DNA from: Bacteroidota bacterium
GTDB taxonomy: Bacteria > Bacteroidota > Bacteroidia > Chitinophagales > Chitinophagaceae
Assembly (NCBI GenBank): GCA_005883855.1
Contig: VBAU01000237.1
Coordinates: 1-5,928 of the forward strand
Direction of reading: 5' to 3'
DNA length: 5,928 nt
The notes beneath the pieces are model-generated. The model was not told the DNA's origin. It made no database searches and saw only the letters and a program-made list of their open reading frames with translations. Both the position numbers and the translations under genes were made by a program. This document shows positions 5,247 through 5,928 of this stretch, piece by piece. Position 1 is the stretch's first letter, and every line of letters begins with the position of its first letter.

Positions 5247-5928
5247 ATGGTCCTCAATTTTATCAAACGCTTGTTTCTCCTTTCGTTCTCTTTTGCAACC
5301 ATCTGCTGTAACAATACCGTTTCAAAATCGAATGCTGCCGGCGCCACGTATAAGACTATCGGAACGATTGAGCGAATTGACCCGGGTCTTGATAGTATTA
5401 TCGACAGTGGTGCAAAAGCCGAGGTCATTGCTGAAGGCTTCGACTGGAGCGAAGGCCCGGTCTGGATTGAATCTCAGAAAATGCTTTTGTTTTCGGACGT
5501 CCCGCAAAACATCGTTTATAAATGGACAGAGGAAAAGGGGAAAGAAGTTTACCTGACTCCTTCGGGTTATACCGATTCCATGAAACGCGGAGGTGAAATG
5601 GGTTCAAACGGTTTGCTACTTGACCCTTCTGGAAATCTGGTGCTGTGCCAACATGGCAATCGGCAGGTTGCCAGGATGGATGCAGGACTGAGGGATCCGA
5701 GACCAAAGTTCATTTCCATCGCAAACAATTACCAGGGAAAAAAATTCAACAGCCCCAATGACGCTGTCTACAATAGTGATGGAGAATTGTTTTTTACTGA
5801 CCCGCCCTACGGTTTGGAGAAACAGTTGCAAGATCCCAAAAAAGAAATTTCTTTCCAGGGAGTTTACAAGGTGGAAAAGGACGGGAAAATTATTTTGCTG
5901 ATCGACTCCCTTACCCGTCCCAATGGAA
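5247..5928 (+). CDS. SMP-30/gluconolactonase-family lipoprotein, 5' part, cut by window edge
   Basis: This is a probable six-bladed beta-propeller of the SMP-30/gluconolactonase/LRE family. These are metal-dependent hydrolases that often open sugar lactones; the actual substrate is unknown. The first 227 codons are present and the frame is open to the edge. Residues 1-19 form a signal peptide (KRLFLLSFSFATI) followed by Cys20-Cys21 and Asn-Asn. This suggests a type II lipoprotein exported to the periplasm or outer membrane, although the lipobox is not canonical. The mature part has the family motifs EGFDWSEGPVW (63-73, with the metal-ligand Glu69 of EGP), FSDVP (82-86), GEMGSNGLLLD (116-126), LCQHGNRQVARM (133-144), NSPNDAV (168-174, metal-ligand region) and FFTDPPYGL (182-190). 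SLTRPNG begins the next blade motif at the edge. It starts 98 bp after the MATE stop, beyond the heptamer array, and probably has its own promoter. Confidence 0.9.
   Translation, partial: MVLNFIKRLFLLSFSFATICCNNTVSKSNAAGATYKTIGTIERIDPGLDSIIDSGAKAEVIAEGFDWSEGPVWIESQKMLLFSDVPQNIVYKWTEEKGKEVYLTPSGYTDSMKRGGEMGSNGLLLDPSGNLVLCQHGNRQVARMDAGLRDPRPKFISIANNYQGKKFNSPNDAVYNSDGELFFTDPPYGLEKQLQDPKKEISFQGVYKVEKDGKIILLIDSLTRPNG

Noticed and set aside
5066..5311. Plus-strand open frame of 81 codons with FEIRKSNIEIRK-type repeats
   Set aside because: The repeated peptide comes from reading through the heptamer array; it overlaps the MATE end and the SMP-30 start in the wrong frame.
1..5928. Search by eye for CRISPR repeats, tRNA or rRNA genes, transposases, toxin-antitoxin or phage genes
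   Set aside because: Spacers are short and filled by heptamer repeats or the GC-rich element; the remaining sequence is housekeeping coding DNA with no such features visible.

Overview
The window looks like an ordinary chromosomal stretch from a free-living Bacteroidota (Cytophagales/Chitinophagales-like) bacterium of moderate GC. I infer this from several signs. An rsmD gene overlaps a DUF3822 gene, a pairing I know from Bacteroidota. LpxK shows a Gram-negative envelope. Clear Shine-Dalgarno sites are absent, one promoter candidate resembles the Bacteroidota TTG / TAnnTTTG type, and the spacers carry heptanucleotide repeat arrays. The genus cannot be told from the sequence alone.

Left part (1-3607), all on the minus strand. 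In transcription order: a DUF3822 actin-fold-like protein of unknown role, rsmD (16S rRNA G966 methyltransferase), 5-formyltetrahydrofolate cyclo-ligase, lpxK (lipid A 4'-kinase) and the 5' end of rnr (RNase R), which runs off the left edge. DUF3822/rsmD overlap by 13 bp and the cyclo-ligase/lpxK by 11 bp, so each pair is probably translationally coupled. The two pairs are separated by a 146-bp spacer whose core (2131-2210) is about 60% GC, can form hairpins and looks like an inserted dispersed element. The products are housekeeping functions (ribosome modification, folate salvage, lipid A synthesis, RNA turnover) rather than one pathway.

Middle (3608-3798): a divergent spacer with two sets of 7-bp tandem repeats, a GTTCAAG pair and a YYTATTG array.

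Right part (3799-5928), plus strand: a complete 449-residue MATE-family exporter, then a second and different heptamer array (consensus near ATTCGAA). That array runs in phase out of the last MATE codons, contains the MATE stop codon, forms a hairpin and ends where a promoter for the next gene is likely. The last gene is the 5' part of a probable lipoprotein of the SMP-30/gluconolactonase family, cut by the right edge. rnr and the SMP-30 gene were found by translating the edges by hand.

I see no phage, CRISPR, transposase, RNA gene or evident new multi-gene system. The points most worth a second look are the D-to-G change in the catalytic PPY motif of RsmD, the GC-rich element inside the minus-strand gene run, and the two heptamer arrays flanking the MATE gene.
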